Source of the DNA: Amphiura filiformis
Lineage: Eukaryota; Echinodermata; Ophiuroidea; Amphilepidida; Amphiuridae
Direction of reading: 5' to 3'
Assembly (NCBI RefSeq): GCF_039555335.1
Contig: NC_092642.1
Location: forward strand, 8,318,752-8,382,751
Length of the DNA stretch: 64,000 nt
Shown here: in pieces, positions 45,493-58,605 of the stretch
How the letters are laid out: each line of letters opens with the position of its first letter
Position numbering within the stretch: position 1 is the stretch's first letter
Notes under the pieces: generated by a model
What the model was told of the DNA's origin: nothing
Database searches by the model: none
The model's input: only the letters and a program-made list of their open reading frames with translations
Translations under genes and position numbers: made by a program

Positions 45493-45822
45493 ATGACGAA
45501 TAACACGTATGAGGATTTAACGCCTGAACAACAGAAAGATTGTGATGCTACTAAATGTGGTTTTCCAGGATGTCAAGAACGGTATTGGTATGTTTTTCTA
45601 TCATCAAGTTTGATTCTCTTCTTTGGTGGTTTGGCAGCCATATTGTTACTACGATTATTTCTGCACTTGTTATGTAAATCGAAGGTACAAGATACATCTC
45701 AAAATGCTCCCAATTCACTTCCAAGAACTAGATTGCAGCAAAGAGGAGCTTTTGGGAAAGATGGTGATCCAGAGGTACCATGGATGATAGCTGTAAGAGA
45801 CTGGGCATCAGGTCTTATATCG
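45493..45822 (+). CDS. KCNMA1: BK (Slo1) calcium-activated potassium channel, first coding exon
   Basis: 110 codons from the ATG at 45493 to a phase-0 donor (gtataa at 45823). The N-terminal tail MTNNTYEDLTPEQQKDC precedes a transmembrane segment within RYWYVFLSSSLILFFGGLAA and following residues, the S0 helix unique to Slo1 channels. A basic/polar linker follows, then the conserved EVPWMIAVRDWASGLIS, equivalent to the vertebrate VGWMTSVKDWAGVMIS. Slo1 forms large-conductance voltage- and calcium-gated potassium channels at the plasma membrane; S0 puts the N-terminus outside and binds beta subunits. The open frame extends 20 codons upstream but only from a TTG, so the first ATG is chosen. No further Slo exon (S1 onward) is recognised up to 64000, so the first intron exceeds 18 kb. 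Symbol given by vertebrate orthology. Confidence 0.87.
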
Positions 45823-45963
45823 GTATAATCGAAAAGTGGAAAATTCTTGGTTAGTATTTTCATCATTATTTTACTTCACTTTCATACATCCATGTTTATC
45901 ATGTTTATATTTGAGGCAATAGGTTTTAATCAGGCTTTTTTTAAAAATAGCATTAACTGTAAT

Positions 45964-46021
45964 ATAATCAAATTAAGTATTTCTTGGCCAAACTTGGCCA
46001 AGAAATACTTAATTTGATTAT
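45964..46021. repeat. perfect 28-bp-arm palindrome in Slo intron 1
   Basis: Arms 45964-45991 and 45994-46021, e.g. TTAAGTATTTCTTGGCCAA and its exact complement, with a 2-nt loop. About 140 bp after the Slo exon 1 donor. Confidence 0.95.
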
Positions 46022-46042
46022 AGTCAGTAAATCACACATGCC

Positions 46043-46565
46043 CTATAGAAAAAATATTAAATTCGTGTACATCGTGGAACATTCAACTACGCTTGTTACT
46101 CCGCAACTAATCATGCTAACTACACACGCGTACAACGCTACTCTACGTGTCCATATTAGCGAGGCTATCTGCGTACAACTGCTTACTACGCACAGCCACG
46201 TAAAGAGTTAGTGCCGTACTATTACGCTGACTTTCGTATTCGGCGAGGAGGACGATTTCGACCTCTTAGCTGGTTTGTTTACAAACAGAAAAAAAAAAAA
46301 AAACCGTTCCGCTTGTCCAAACACTCAAGTATCAGAAGGATGGTCCACAATAGCGTGATTCACGTAACATGAATAGGGATTAAAAAGCTGTCAGTAGAAC
46401 CACGTGCTTCTATTGTCCAATTTGCCATCAAGATTTCATATCTAGAAACAGTTCAGACCCAGAACAGGATCATGTCAGAAATTAATATTTTGTTCTGGGT
46501 CTGATTATTCGGACTAGCAAAGAGTATGTTCCACAATGTACACGAATTTGATAATTTTTCTATAG
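46043..46565. mobile_element. 523-bp TIR element
   Basis: Left CTATAGAAAAAATATTAAAT and ttcgtgtacatcgtggaaca; right is the near-complement ending TTTTTCTATAG. TA-rich ends suggest a TA target. No coding region. Confidence 0.75.
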
Positions 46566-46794
46566 ATGCCATTTATTCTGTCAAATATGTGCAAAATTAA
46601 AAAAGAATCTAGTGTTTTACATATAAATGAATGAATGAAGCATAACAATGGGAGTTAAGAGCTAATGAAATGAAATTATTAGTTTCCCATCACATTTTTT
46701 TCAGTGAAATGTTTCATTATTCATTATTTTGGAAAATTTCATTATTGTCAAAACTTTTGTTACCGTACCTATATTGTTGATGAAAGACCATCTC

Positions 46795-47165
46795 AAAACT
46801 TACTTGAGAACTCTAGCTTCGAATTTGCACACAATAGTATTAGTTCAGCGATTCAATTTTTTGCACCAGAGGTTATTAATTCTGTTAATGTTGAAATTTG
46901 GATGAAAGTTATTTTGATGAGTCAACTATCTTTTAAGCAAGATTTGCCTATTTTGGACAGTCTAAAATTTTGCTGAAGTGTAATTTTAGCAACATTTTTG
47001 ATGCAATCACCTGTCGTGATCGGCTGTGTTTACACTTCCATTGCTTTACTCGGTATCATGCTTCAGCGAATCTGACTAGATTTTGAATGCAATGGTCTCT
47101 AGTCTAGAATGTGAAGCTGTCGCTGAGCAAATTCTTGGCTAGATTTCTCGAGCAACTCAAAACAG
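46795..47165 (+). mobile_element. Slo-intron MITE family, copy 1
   Basis: Begins TTACTTGAGAACTCTAGCTT, ends near TTGGCTAGATTTCTCGAGCA (inverted ends). Shares catttttgatgcaatcacc with copy 3. Confidence 0.75.
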
Positions 47166-47499
47166 GTATAAATGCTTACCGTAGATCATCATTCAGACAT
47201 TTTGCAACAGATTGAGAAAAGATTTGAATTTGTTTTTATTGAAAAAAATGAAAAGAAATTTGCAATTTTTGTAATCACTAGAAACATGATGAGGTAATCC
47301 TTAAATTTCCATTACTACATCCTCTAACCCTACAAGTACATGTAAGAAAAACTGCTGATTATGATCACTAGGGGATGTCAGCCATTTTGAGATTCAATTT
47401 TGATTATTTTCATCTCAATTTTCAGATTGACTTTTATGAAAATAATGAAAGTTTTGGTAAAATTGAAAAGGTGATGCGGGTGGGTGACGGGAAACTAAG

Positions 47500-47790
47500 A
47501 ATCAACTTTCATTAGCCTAACACTGTCGATCGCAACCGGTGATCGCTTCAAAAATGTTGCTGAAAATTGCATAAAAACAACTAAATTTTAGACTGTTTAA
47601 AATAGGCAACCTTTACTCAAAAGGTATCTTTCATCCAAATTTCAACATTAAATTCAGAATATCTGCTGCAATAGTAAACGCTGATCAACAAAAAAATGAT
47701 AGCAATGGACTCTAGCATCAAATGCGTAAATATTGTGTGCAAATTCGAAGCTAGACTTCCCGAGTAATACAAGTCAAGGTTTTCATTGTT
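47500..47790 (-). mobile_element. Slo-intron MITE family, copy 2 (inverted)
   Basis: On the minus strand it carries ctagcttcgaatttgcacac and aaaatttagttg-like blocks of copies 1 and 3. Confidence 0.7.
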
Positions 47791-47867
47791 TGAAATGTGA
47801 TTCACCAAATTGTGTTTTTAACAGGTTTACTCCCACTAAACACTACTTCTGCATTTTTGAGTGACTA

Positions 47868-48285
47868 AGGGGTGGTGCAATAATTATGTGGACCCCGGTC
47901 TGGTGAATTATAGGGGTCGAGCAATTTTGGCAGGTCGAAGAGGGGGGCAAGCGATTTTTGGCACAGATATTTTGGGCACCATTTCTATATTACGCCCTAA
48001 AAAGGTGTAGGAAAACGTTAGGAACACATTCAAATATGCAAAATTTCCTGCTCGCTACGCTTGCAAAAGACAATTTAAGGTTTCAAATTCGGGTTCCCCA
48101 AAATCTTGCATGTGTAAGGGGGGGGCAAAGAATTGTTGGCACATCAAAGGGGGGCAAAGGTTTTTGGCAAGTCAAAAGGGGAGGGGGGCAAATATTTTTG
48201 GCATGGTCAAAGGGGGGTGCAAGCAATTTTTGACAGACCATTTTGAAAATTCCCCACCCGGGGGTATACATAAAATTATTATTAA
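47868..48285. mobile_element. GTGGTGCAATAA family element with G-rich tandem units
   Basis: Left GGTGGTGCAATAATTATGTG; the right end read outward resembles it (taataattttatgtatac, then cccgggtgggg). Interior has four gggggcaa...tttttggca units, period about 35 bp. Related pieces at 18736-18886 and 59682-59720; bases 6445-6512 match its middle. Confidence 0.65.
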
Positions 48286-48879
48286 TGTTCTCAATTTGTT
48301 GTTATTATCTGTTCCAATTCCAGTGACAACTCTGCATATAAATAGTCCTGGGTAGGATTTAGTTTAGTCCTACAAGCAAGACTTCAGTCTTTATCATAAA
48401 CATACCGGTAATGACATCTACGGACCTGAATAATAATAATCTAATAATTTAGTAATATGTCCTAATAATACTGAGTTACAGCTACTGGAACTAGGTAGGA
48501 TTAGGCCTATGTTCATTGGAGCTTGTGGAAGGCCAGTAGTAACTACAATAATGTTGAAGTTGTAACTTGTAGGAAGTGCCATAGGGTGTCTTTCCATTAA
48601 TGAATGCACACTAAACCGTGATGACACTATACACAGCACTTCTTGGAACTCTCGGTATGATAATTGGAACTGGTGGAGAGGCATGACACTGACAGTCCTG
48701 TTTAGTACTGTAGGTTTTAATTGATTTTTTTATTTAAAAAAAAGTAACTTCATGAACAGTATTTTTTTCAATGCATCCAAAGGTCCAAGGAAATTATTAA
48801 ATGAGGTGTCACTGGAGCTGGAATGGATAATAATATTGTTTCAAATTTGTTTTGTTGTTATTCTGTTTTGAATTTACTT

Positions 48880-49215
48880 GAGATCTTCAAAACTGTAGCT
48901 TCAAATTTGCACATAATAGCTACACATTCAAGGCTCCTTTACTATAGTTTTTCGGTTGTCGCATGTTAATTTTTCTGTTGATTCATTCTGTATTTTGATG
49001 AGTGAACTGGATCTTGGCAAATATTGCCTATTCAGTCTAAAATTTAGTTGAAGTGCAATTTTAACAACATTTTTGATGCAATCACCCGACGTGATAGGCT
49101 AGTGTTAAATACTGCCAAACTTACACTGCTTTTCGATAGCAAAGGACTCTAGCCTCGAATGTGAAGCTATCTGTGAGCAAATTCAAAGCTATATTTTGGA
49201 GCCTTCTCAAGTAAA
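48880..49215 (+). mobile_element. Slo-intron MITE family, copy 3
   Basis: TTACTTGAGATCTTCAAAAC start, shared catttttgatgcaatcacc, and a ttctcaagtaa end; same orientation as copy 1. Confidence 0.75.
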
Positions 49216-50843
49216 TTATAATTTGTTAACTGCACTGTGTGCCGTGGTCAACACTTTGTTCTTGAGTTTGGTTGCAAAGGTGTGCAAACCTAATTCTGCA
49301 GAGAGTAATTATGTTTTATGAACATGCATAAGGGCATTTGATTGGTACATTTTTGGGCAATAATAAACTCAAGATGAAAGTGTGGACAAAACGGTGATGT
49401 GTATCCATAACATGTCATTGTGTTTGACTAACAATGGTTTTGATTTCTTGTACACTGTAACTTTAAAAAGACATGCAGTCAGAGATAGATATTGTAAAAT
49501 GTTTTGCCTGTACTGAATCAGTTCTAGGATCTTGCTTGCTGCAACTAAACATTGGTCAACAATATCACTGTCCACTGATCGAGCACTTATACAATTTTGT
49601 AGGCCTACAATATAAAATATGAATTCTGAATTCCACTGCTTTGGTCACGCTCATGCAGCTCGGCAGCTCGCACCCATATTTTGATTCACATAGCAAAAAT
49701 ATTATTGAGCACTGAATAACAAAATCAGCAGTTTGAAACAACAGATATATGTGAAAATGAGAGTATAAAAAAATAAACTGACCATGCCAGTTGTAAGCCT
49801 ACTAGTACTAGTACTAATTCATGGCACACTGGATAGTCCAGGGGAAAAGGCTAATATTAGGCTTTTTATTGCCCATATTGCAAGACTATCCATGCCTTCA
49901 AGCATGTCAAGGTGAAATAACCCTACTCATGTTACTGTGTCTGGTCATGGCTGGACTGCTTTCTGAGCTTTCCCGGAAATTCCAATCTCCCCCTTTAAGA
50001 TTAGTTCCAGTTTTTGCTTGCAGGATTAGGCAAATGGGAAGGAATCTAAGTTTCCAATCCACCCAGGTCAAAGTTCATAATGTCATTATCTTGAATAACA
50101 TTCACAACATGCACTTTTTGTAAAATTCTCTGATTAAAGTGGAAATGGTCTCAAATAATTTAAATTGAAGCAAAGAACAACAAAGTATGGCAGTGTAGGC
50201 CTATACTGGTCAGGTTGACTTTTGACTGGCAGTTTATAACTTTCTTTTTGTTCCTTGTGTCAAGCTGAATAATTGGAGACCATTTCCCTTCAATCAGAGA
50301 ATATTGACCTTTTGTATATTTTACCATGCAACTCATCCTAGAGATGTGCAACTTGACTTTTTAGTTCCTTTTGATTAGAGGATGAGTTCAGGTATTGTAC
50401 AACTTGATCGGACCATGTTAATTTTTCCCTTAATCCCGTCAGAAAAAATTTGCAGCATGGTTCATTTGATTCAGTGGTGTATGTAGATTGGATTTCAGTT
50501 CAAAAAGCAAAATGAACATGAACTTCTCACAAACTGAAACTAATTTGCTTGTAAGTGTTTGTTTTTGAACACATATTTTTAGATCTGCAGAATCATATCA
50601 CAATTAATGCTGGGGCAGGACATAGATGCTGAATAGGAAGTCATTAGTCATGCTACAGCATACAAGATCATTTGTTTCAGAATTTTCAGTTTTTCAGAAA
50701 CACTTCAAGTATAAAACACAACATGCACAGGTGTTGTACACAACAAATGATTCAGTCTACATGTACTAATGGAGTAATGAATTTAATGAATATTTTTAGG
50801 TGTCCAGTTGGAAACTATTTAATGATCCATTTCCATTAGCCTT
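49216..50843. other. Slo intron, no feature recognised
   Basis: Open frames here (e.g. 49821-50123) have no recognisable domain. Confidence 0.45.
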
Positions 50844-50917
50844 TACAATGTAGGCCTACATGTACCGGTACATTTATGATTACAATGTAGGCCTACATGT
50901 ACCGGTACATTTATGAT
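50844..50917 (+). repeat. exact two-copy tandem repeat, period 37 bp
   Basis: TACAATGTAGGCCTACATGT and 17 more bases repeated head to tail; rich in short palindromes (TAGGCCTA, ACCGGT). Confidence 0.95.
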
Positions 50918-51664
50918 AAATTGGCAAGTTTACCAGTTTCCAAAAGTTAAATTGTGTGCTCTGTTCTGTTTTCTAAAACTAATATTTAATGAAAAATTAT
51001 GTTCTAGAATATGTAAATATTCCGTAGCCCAAAAGCTGAAAAGGAATATTTCAAAAACAGTCTAGATCATGTGAAATGCACACTTAATGGTTGAGAGTTA
51101 TGCTGCAATGTGGTGCAAATCATTTTAGGTGGGGTGTTTTTGTTTGTTTGTTTCTTAGGGTGCGAGTGTAAGTGTGTAAGGTAGGGTGTGTGTTTTGTGG
51201 TGTGTGTGTGTGGGGGGGGTTTACATATACATTTATTTTAGGACTAACAGTGTACAAGTAACTCTTGCTTTTTACAACATTTGAGAAATAATCAGGAAAA
51301 TAATAACTTGGGAAAACAACAATAAATTTTTACAAACACACAGGATTTATACCTGCCAAATGTAACTTTTAGGTTTTCAACTGGGAAGAGATGCAATATA
51401 ATCATCGCAGTTTGGCTTCTACATGTACAATTATGTACGAATACACTTGAACAATAGTGACAATATAATATTTGTTATCAAATTGTTGTTTGTCTATGAT
51501 AAGACATTTTGCATGTAACGTAGAAATGACCTTGTTGTAGTAACTCCAGCTATATACTGCCCTGGATTAATCTGATCAGATAAAATGGGATCTATTTTGA
51601 CAAATCATGATCGTATCCTACATGTATGTGATACTTTTGCATAATCATCTGAGCAGTGAGCACA

Positions 51665-51795
51665 CATGCAATGTACATACCAGCTGGCGCAACAGTCATG
51701 GCTTGCTATCCCCGGTGTTGTCCTCCACACTTGAGAGGTCTGTGGTTCAAAACTGGACTTTCCTTTTTTGCTCCTTCCCCTTTGCCAAAAAGCAT
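51665..51795 (+). mobile_element. tRNA-derived SINE-like segment
   Basis: A-box-like AGCTGGCGCAACAGT and B-box-like GGTTCAAAACT about 70 bp apart, then a T/C-rich stretch (ctttccttttttgctcc). Arrangement parallels the minus-strand core of 27284-27578. Confidence 0.4.
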
Positions 51796-51799
51796 AGAA

Positions 51800-54700
51800 A
51801 CCAAATGTTATTCTTTCCCTACACTGATGCAGCTTACAAAGTACACTAACCCTAACCACCCTACATGTAAAAAATCAGAAAATTCAACAAACAATTTCCT
51901 TACAGCACTTCTGATTTAATCAACACATTTAGCTGCAGACGCTAAAAGCTGCTGCGCTTCTTCCTTGTTCTTGGTCATGCTGCGCTTCTCCCCTGTTCTT
52001 GGTCAGTAATGCAGCCCTGATAATGGGGCAACTTAAAAACTTCTCTGGCTCAATATTGGGACTCAATATAATATCGGAAAGGGACCATACATGCTTGATC
52101 TCAATCACTGCCCATTTTAACATTTGCCTGTGTAACATACCAAAGAGTGATTGAACTTTGATATTCTGAATACTGCATTCTGTAGACCAGACATGACTTA
52201 ACTGGAAGCGCACTATGATGTCACTTGAGTTGGTACATTGTTATACTGTAATGTGTAATGCCACACCAAATGGGTACTATAATGCAGATGTGGAGGTTCT
52301 CTTTTAGTGAACTGATGACAAATTGCTCTGTATGCAATGGTACATATAGGCCTACTGATCCGAGTATGACAATTGAGGCAACTAAGAGTCATAGAAATGG
52401 TTGGCAATATTTTTAGGGACCAACAAGAATATACACACACCCCTACATCAAACTACCCTATCCAAACAGGGACTTTGTTAAAGACTGCTATGCAAATGGG
52501 GACTTAAATCTGACCAGACTTTCACCAGTTTCAAACCGGAGTTGTTACAATATACATGCACAATTTGTGTTACATTTTAAAACCTATCAACCAGGTATAT
52601 TTTGATCACCAACGTTAATTGCAACCCATTGCACATATAATGGGGACGGTCCCTGGTTCCCGAGAGGTACGTACCGGTTGGAATGTAGTGCATTATTTAC
52701 CTTTGTCCCTGTTTGGAGGTCATTTACAAATATATCCCCCTACATCATACACACAAACACATAGGCGGAGGCGCTGTGTTTAGCGTTGGGTATGGATAGT
52801 TAATTATTTTCTTTATTTGCCTCACCATGTTTTAATATGTTGTGGCAAATAAGGTTTTCACTTAGTATCCAAGTGCGGACTGAATACCTTGTTGTTTAGC
52901 GTTTTATGCTGCTTTGGTCTAGCAACTCTGTCCATGTGTATAAACACATGTACATATACATGCATCGAGTGCATAGACGAGATCTATTACATGTTGTATA
53001 TATATTATATTAAAAGGATAATTTACATTTTCATTTTAAATCAACAACTACCTATTGCTTGATCACATCATATGTAGCCTAGATAGTCAATTATGTAAAT
53101 TGCATAACAAAGTTGAGTCAAGTATTTAGGCACACGTTTACAGAATTGCTTTGCGTGATAGTAAACATACATGCTATATCTGTGAATCACACCATCCTTA
53201 TAATAATGCTTTCAAGGTTAAGCAAGTTTTCTTATACATGTATGTCACATTTTTGTCATATATTTCCTGATGATTAACATATAAAATTACCAATTTTGGA
53301 AACTACTGTTGGCATGACCTTTTCAAGAAAAGTCAATGTGACACATGCCAGTTATTTTAAATTGCAAACAAAAATATAAACACACAGGTTATTAATCATC
53401 AGATTGTTCTAGCACTGGGGTAAAATCTTGTAGAAGGTTTACTATGTCAAAGGTTCGGTAATCGCTAGTGGACCTTCGACATAGTGAACTTTTCATCTTC
53501 TTTTCCGCTTCCTTTGGCTAAAACTCAAGCGCCATACACTTTTTTCCCTTTTGTTTAGTTGATCAAGGCATTGTAGATAAGGGATTTCTTCTTTTTTAAA
53601 TTTTTTTCCAGGTGATTAAATAAACATGAAAAAAATGCAATAAAACATGAATTTTAAAACCTGAGACAGACCTGTTATAAGATGAAGTGCTTGAACAGAA
53701 ATACTGTAAGGGCATTGGGCCTAGGTTCTAAGCACACAATTTGAAGGTCAACTTATTTTTGCCAATACAATTATTCTCATCAAATATATAATATTATACA
53801 CATAGACCTTTTTACTAGCTCCTAGAGAGCTAAGTATACATTTGTGTTTTCAAATATTGCTCCCTCCATGAGATTTCTTATGATGACATTAACACTCAGT
53901 TTGGGTTCAAATTGAAAACAAAGTTGCCATCAGTTTTTCAGATTAAAAAAAAAATTAAATACAAATTTTGATTTTGTATGTATGAATGTGTACATTGTAT
54001 GCCATGATAAAAAATATGCCAGCTAGTGTTTCACAATGTACACGTACATAATTGTTCACTGTCATTGCATGCAACAGGTGCTGTATTTGACATTTACAAT
54101 ACAAAGGGAATTAATCCACAACAACATATCACTTGCTTCATTTAAAAACTGTGTTAATTATTGACTAAAATCTATTATATATAGGCGATTTAATGCCAGG
54201 TATCGTTTGATCTGTTTTTTTAGTGATCCCTCTTGCATTGGGGTGATTCATGGTGTGGAAGCTGGCCTGGCTTTGGTGGAATGCACCACTCGAAAACAAT
54301 TGAATAATTGAATAGTGTATAAGAATTAATGCATTTTATGATTAATTTGTAAAGACTTCAAACCAGTCTTTCTAATATTCAGAAATTCCGACATGGGCAT
54401 TTCAATGGTGGCCTCCAGATAGGAGTGTTTGTTTAACTGGTCGGTCCGGGCAGACACACACTTAGGTCCTGATGGGACCAGCTCAAGCAAAATGCTTAAT
54501 TAAGCCAAACCTTTTAGCTATAAGCATGCTGGCCAATATTAAGAGAAAAGAAAGACATAAAATTGAGGAAAAAGAACAAGGAAAAGAAAGGCCACTCCCA
54601 GCAAATCAATTGTACAATTTTGCTCTAATTAGCCCCTGGGTCGAGAAATAAGAAATTGGGTATTCTTATTCCATGCCCCGATACAAAGTTGGGGGTTCCA

Positions 54701-55493
54701 AAATGCCCAAAACCTCTGCAAAATTACCTATTTTCAGTAGGGTTGTTGTCAACAAATGCAACCCCACACAACACAATCCCAGCTCTCACCCAGGTAAAGT
54801 CCCTGCCCAAATTCCCGGGGTTTGGCCAACATCATCACATGATCATTTCTTATTGAAGACCATTGTGCCACCTGCAATTTTGTATGCACTGTGCACTGTT
54901 GAAAATATCAAAGGTCCAACTACCAAAATCACAGGGACTTTCTGTTTAAGATCTAGGATAAAGAGTTCAATTTCAAGTTTTAAACTCAAGATCATGCTGG
55001 ATCAGGTGAAAGGCCACACACCCAATTATGGTGAGGCAAGGAGATTAGAGGGATTTATATTAAACTTGGGATATAGCTCTGTGAAGTCCATAGCAAGGTT
55101 GGTATGCAGTAGTGGCAAGTAGATTTCAGTAGAAAAAGATGGAAGTCTTGGAATTGTGAACAAAAATTTGTTCATGTGTTGTTGAATGTTGCATACATGT
55201 ATGAGCCCAGGATTTTTTTAAATATTGATTGCAGTAGTAGAGTCAATGGTCAAGGTACACAACATTTCTCTGACCCTACATTCATTGTCCATGTGGCAAC
55301 AGGTTGTGGTATGCTTCTTTGGTGTTTTCTGTGCGATGACAATTTGAAAAAGGAAAAGCTCAGGAAAGTGCATCATGTCATGCAATGTTGTCCATTTGAA
55401 CAAAAGGATGTTCTCTGTCATAGTCATGTTGGTCTATTTACAGACCCTAAGTCGATTGATGCCGATCCAGTGATGAGAATTGAATGTTTACAT
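51800..55493. other. Slo intron, no feature recognised
   Basis: AT-rich unique-looking sequence. No exon of the channel (S1-S6, RCK domains) recognised on the plus strand. Confidence 0.45.
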
Positions 55494-56226
55494 CAGCGTG
55501 TTTATACTGAGCGTATGGCTTTTTGACCTGCTTTTTTCCGGGCACAAAATACCGATCATAATCCGGCCACCGTTACCCAGCTTGTTTCTACTGAGACCAG
55601 AAAGCCGTGTCTCGCACCATGCATGGCATTTTTTTCCTGTAAACCGGAAATACTGAAAACAGATTTCAGCGAGCGCAAGGCATGACGGTTGTATCCTAAA
55701 TTTAAATGTCTACGCATGGCAGCTCATGGCATAGAGCTGCATAGGACCTACAGTCACAATTTAGTGTTTTCGTTAATCCACATTGCATTAATTTACCAGT
55801 GGATCTAGTAATTGGTTATTATGATAATTAATTTACAGCCAAAATATAACCAAGTCATTAACTAAAAGAAGTAGCCTAGACTAAGTAAAGTCATGTCCAT
55901 TTTACTTCATCAAGTTCATGCGAGTCACACATGTGGCCGGTGTATATAATATCAGAAAGAAGGAACCTACTACATTATAGGCCTATAGGCCCTACTATAC
56001 AAGTAGAATGCATGACCTCGACCCGGCAACCGATCACATGGCTCGTTTCTACTGCGCGGATTACACGCTTTGACCCGGCATGATGCACCTCAAGAGGTGG
56101 ATCACGAAAGGCGAGCACATGACCCGGTATGACACGGCAACCGATTACCCAGATCGTTTCTACTGGGCTTGTTACCCGCCATGACCCGGCACGGCACGGA
56201 ATTTGGCCCTCAGTAGAAACACGCAG
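55494..56226. mobile_element. 733-bp TIR element with CCGG-rich subrepeats
   Basis: Ends CAGCGTGTTTATACTGAG and CTCAGTAGAAACACGCAG. Contains three diverged copies of a 35-bp unit (ccggcaaccgat...cgtttctactg) near 55562, 56024 and 56130, each ending in the TIR-like tttctactg. Confidence 0.72.
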
Positions 56227-56466
56227 TATGTTGCCTAAAAATGTGATCAGGGTGACTTAGCTCCTTGCATTGGCCACCTACGGAAGTGTTCTGTCACTTT
56301 GATGAAACCTGTCAATTATCAATTTGAGACTTATCTGTAAGTGTCATCAGGACACTGAACTTAAATACCTCTTTATTGCTTTTTGTCCAGTAAACAACAA
56401 CAAAATATGATCCAGCTTGATGAGCAGATTTATAGTTAGGGTGTGAACTTGATACTTGTTTGTTAA

Positions 56467-58601
56467 AGGTGAACCTCATTGAAAATAAAGTTATATATCA
56501 ATGGAAAGCTTATGATGTCAGGAAGCAGAAAAGAATATTTTTTATTTGCCTAACGTACCAGGCTAGACAAAATCTCCATGCAAAGATTGGATATTGGCAC
56601 CCCCCCCCCCCCCTAAATTACAAAACGAAATCGTTCAAATTGGGCGCTTTCGATGATGACGTCATCACAGGGACACACACTTACTTCCGGGTTTGATTGT
56701 AAACACAATGTCCATGCATTACTGTGTCATGCATCGGACCAATGTACGAATTCAGTCATTGCCAACTTACTTTACATGAAAAATATCTTCAATAAAATAA
56801 GAATAAAATGAAGGAAACATCATGATCAAATCCAGAATGAAGTTCCTGAATAAAGTGTGTGGATAAAAATGGAAAAAGTGCTGGCCAAGCCATCCACGAT
56901 ATGCATAGGGAGTATTACAGTAAAAGCACGAAGAGCGAAGATTAAGCGAAGAACCGGAATGAAAACAGATTGCAAAAATAACTGCTAGTGCTACCAGTTC
57001 AGATCGTCACACCAAGTTGAGATGAACTTATCACAATGAGAAAATGAGGGAATAGAATAAGGTACATGTACAGGATTTTTTTATATTATTTCTTAGCTTT
57101 ACAACCGGTCATGTATGATAGCCGAACTCGTAGATACATACGTACGGGATGGACCATGGTGGATGAACTCAGTGACTGAGTCGCCGAGTGTATCCGCGAC
57201 TGTACTGTAGGCCTACTTGCAGACAAAATGACCGATTTGATATTCACATTCTGATATTTCCAACTTATTGCTACTTCATCAGCAAAATTTATTCCTATAA
57301 ATGTTCATATCAAGGAACGATTTATCAAATCAGCTAATAGGCCTACACAGCAGAAATTCTCCCGAATACTGACGCGAAGCGCTAGCGCTGTTTGGGCATA
57401 CCACGCCTCGCAGACATCAGCTCCTGCAATTTCTGCAGTATGTCGCTACTACCATCACCCATACAACAATTTACATGGATGTTTTTCTTTTTCAGTAGGG
57501 CTACACCGATTGTGCTATCATCAAGAACTGTGACAGAAATGACAATATTATAATTTAGATTTCAGAATTCCATCAACTGAAATATTCGGTCTACTAAGCC
57601 TAAATTGTATTTATAAAGTCTTTGTTTCTTTCAATTGTGAATTCATGGAAAGAATATTTTCCGCAATGAATGATATCTGACCGGGAATGATCACGGCGCT
57701 AGATATGAAAACCTTTTTATGAGCTGGATTTAATGAAATCTTTTTTTGATTACGGCAAGACAATATTTTTTAGAAATCAGATATTTTAAAATGAATCAAG
57801 AACAGGGAATGTCACTTGATAAGCAAGTATTTAATTTGATGTTTATATTATTATGCCATGACCGGACACCGGTGCAGCAAGCATTCGCATGGAATAATTG
57901 ATCACAGCGCGAAATTCGAACTCAATAACCCAATTATACCCATCCAGTTTCGACTGATTTTGTCCAAAATTTACGGAAAATTTATGTGTTGACAATAATT
58001 ATATTATTTTCAACTTGAATATTCCTCTAATTTTAAGCTTTATTGCGAAAATGCAAAGAATAGGGAATGTCACAAGCAAGTATTTAATTTGTTTATTCAG
58101 TCCATGACATGAGCGGTAGCAGCAAGCATTTGCGCATGGAACTGATCCCAGCGCGAAATTCAAACTCAATTACCCAATTATACCCAGCGAGTTATGACTG
58201 ATTTTGTCAAAATTTACGGAAAATTTATGTGCTGACAATAATTCTATTATTTCTAATATATATAGAAGGAACCAGCAACTTGAAGAGTCCTCTAATTTCA
58301 AGCTTTATTGTGAAAATCAGACTTGCGGACAGCTTGCAAAGTACAGGAAGCAAGTCTTGTTTACATGTTTCCGAGTAGGTTCACGTGACTCACGAACCCT
58401 GAGCTTACGTCACGAGCATTCCCAAGGTCATAGACGATTGATTTGGGTGCTTTTTGGCGCCTTAAAAAGACCAAAAATTCATTCATTTTTTAATTTTTCA
58501 GCTTTATTGGCCATCAAAAAAATCGGAAAAAATAATTTTTAGTATCCAGACATCATAAGCTTTCCATTGATATATAACTTTATTTTCAATGAGGTTCACC
58601 T
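56467..58601. mobile_element. 2.1-kb TTAA-flanked element
   Basis: TIRs of about 53 bp, near-perfect, starting AGGTGAACCTCATTGAAAAT; TTAA on both sides (56463-56466, 58602-58605). Interior has a roughly 250-bp direct repeat (from cagcgcgaaattc near 57905 and 58151) and a C15 run near 56600. No transposase frame. Confidence 0.87.
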
Positions 58602-58605
58602 TTAA

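Noticed and set aside
47868-48285. Tandem G-rich units considered as a CRISPR-like array
   Set aside because: Units are contiguous and low-complexity without unique spacers; this is a eukaryotic transposon.
54673-55122. 149-codon plus-strand frame in the Slo intron
   Set aside because: No recognisable domain and low-complexity, intron-like composition.
55176-55526. 116-codon plus-strand frame
   Set aside because: No domain recognised; its end runs into the TIR element at 55494.
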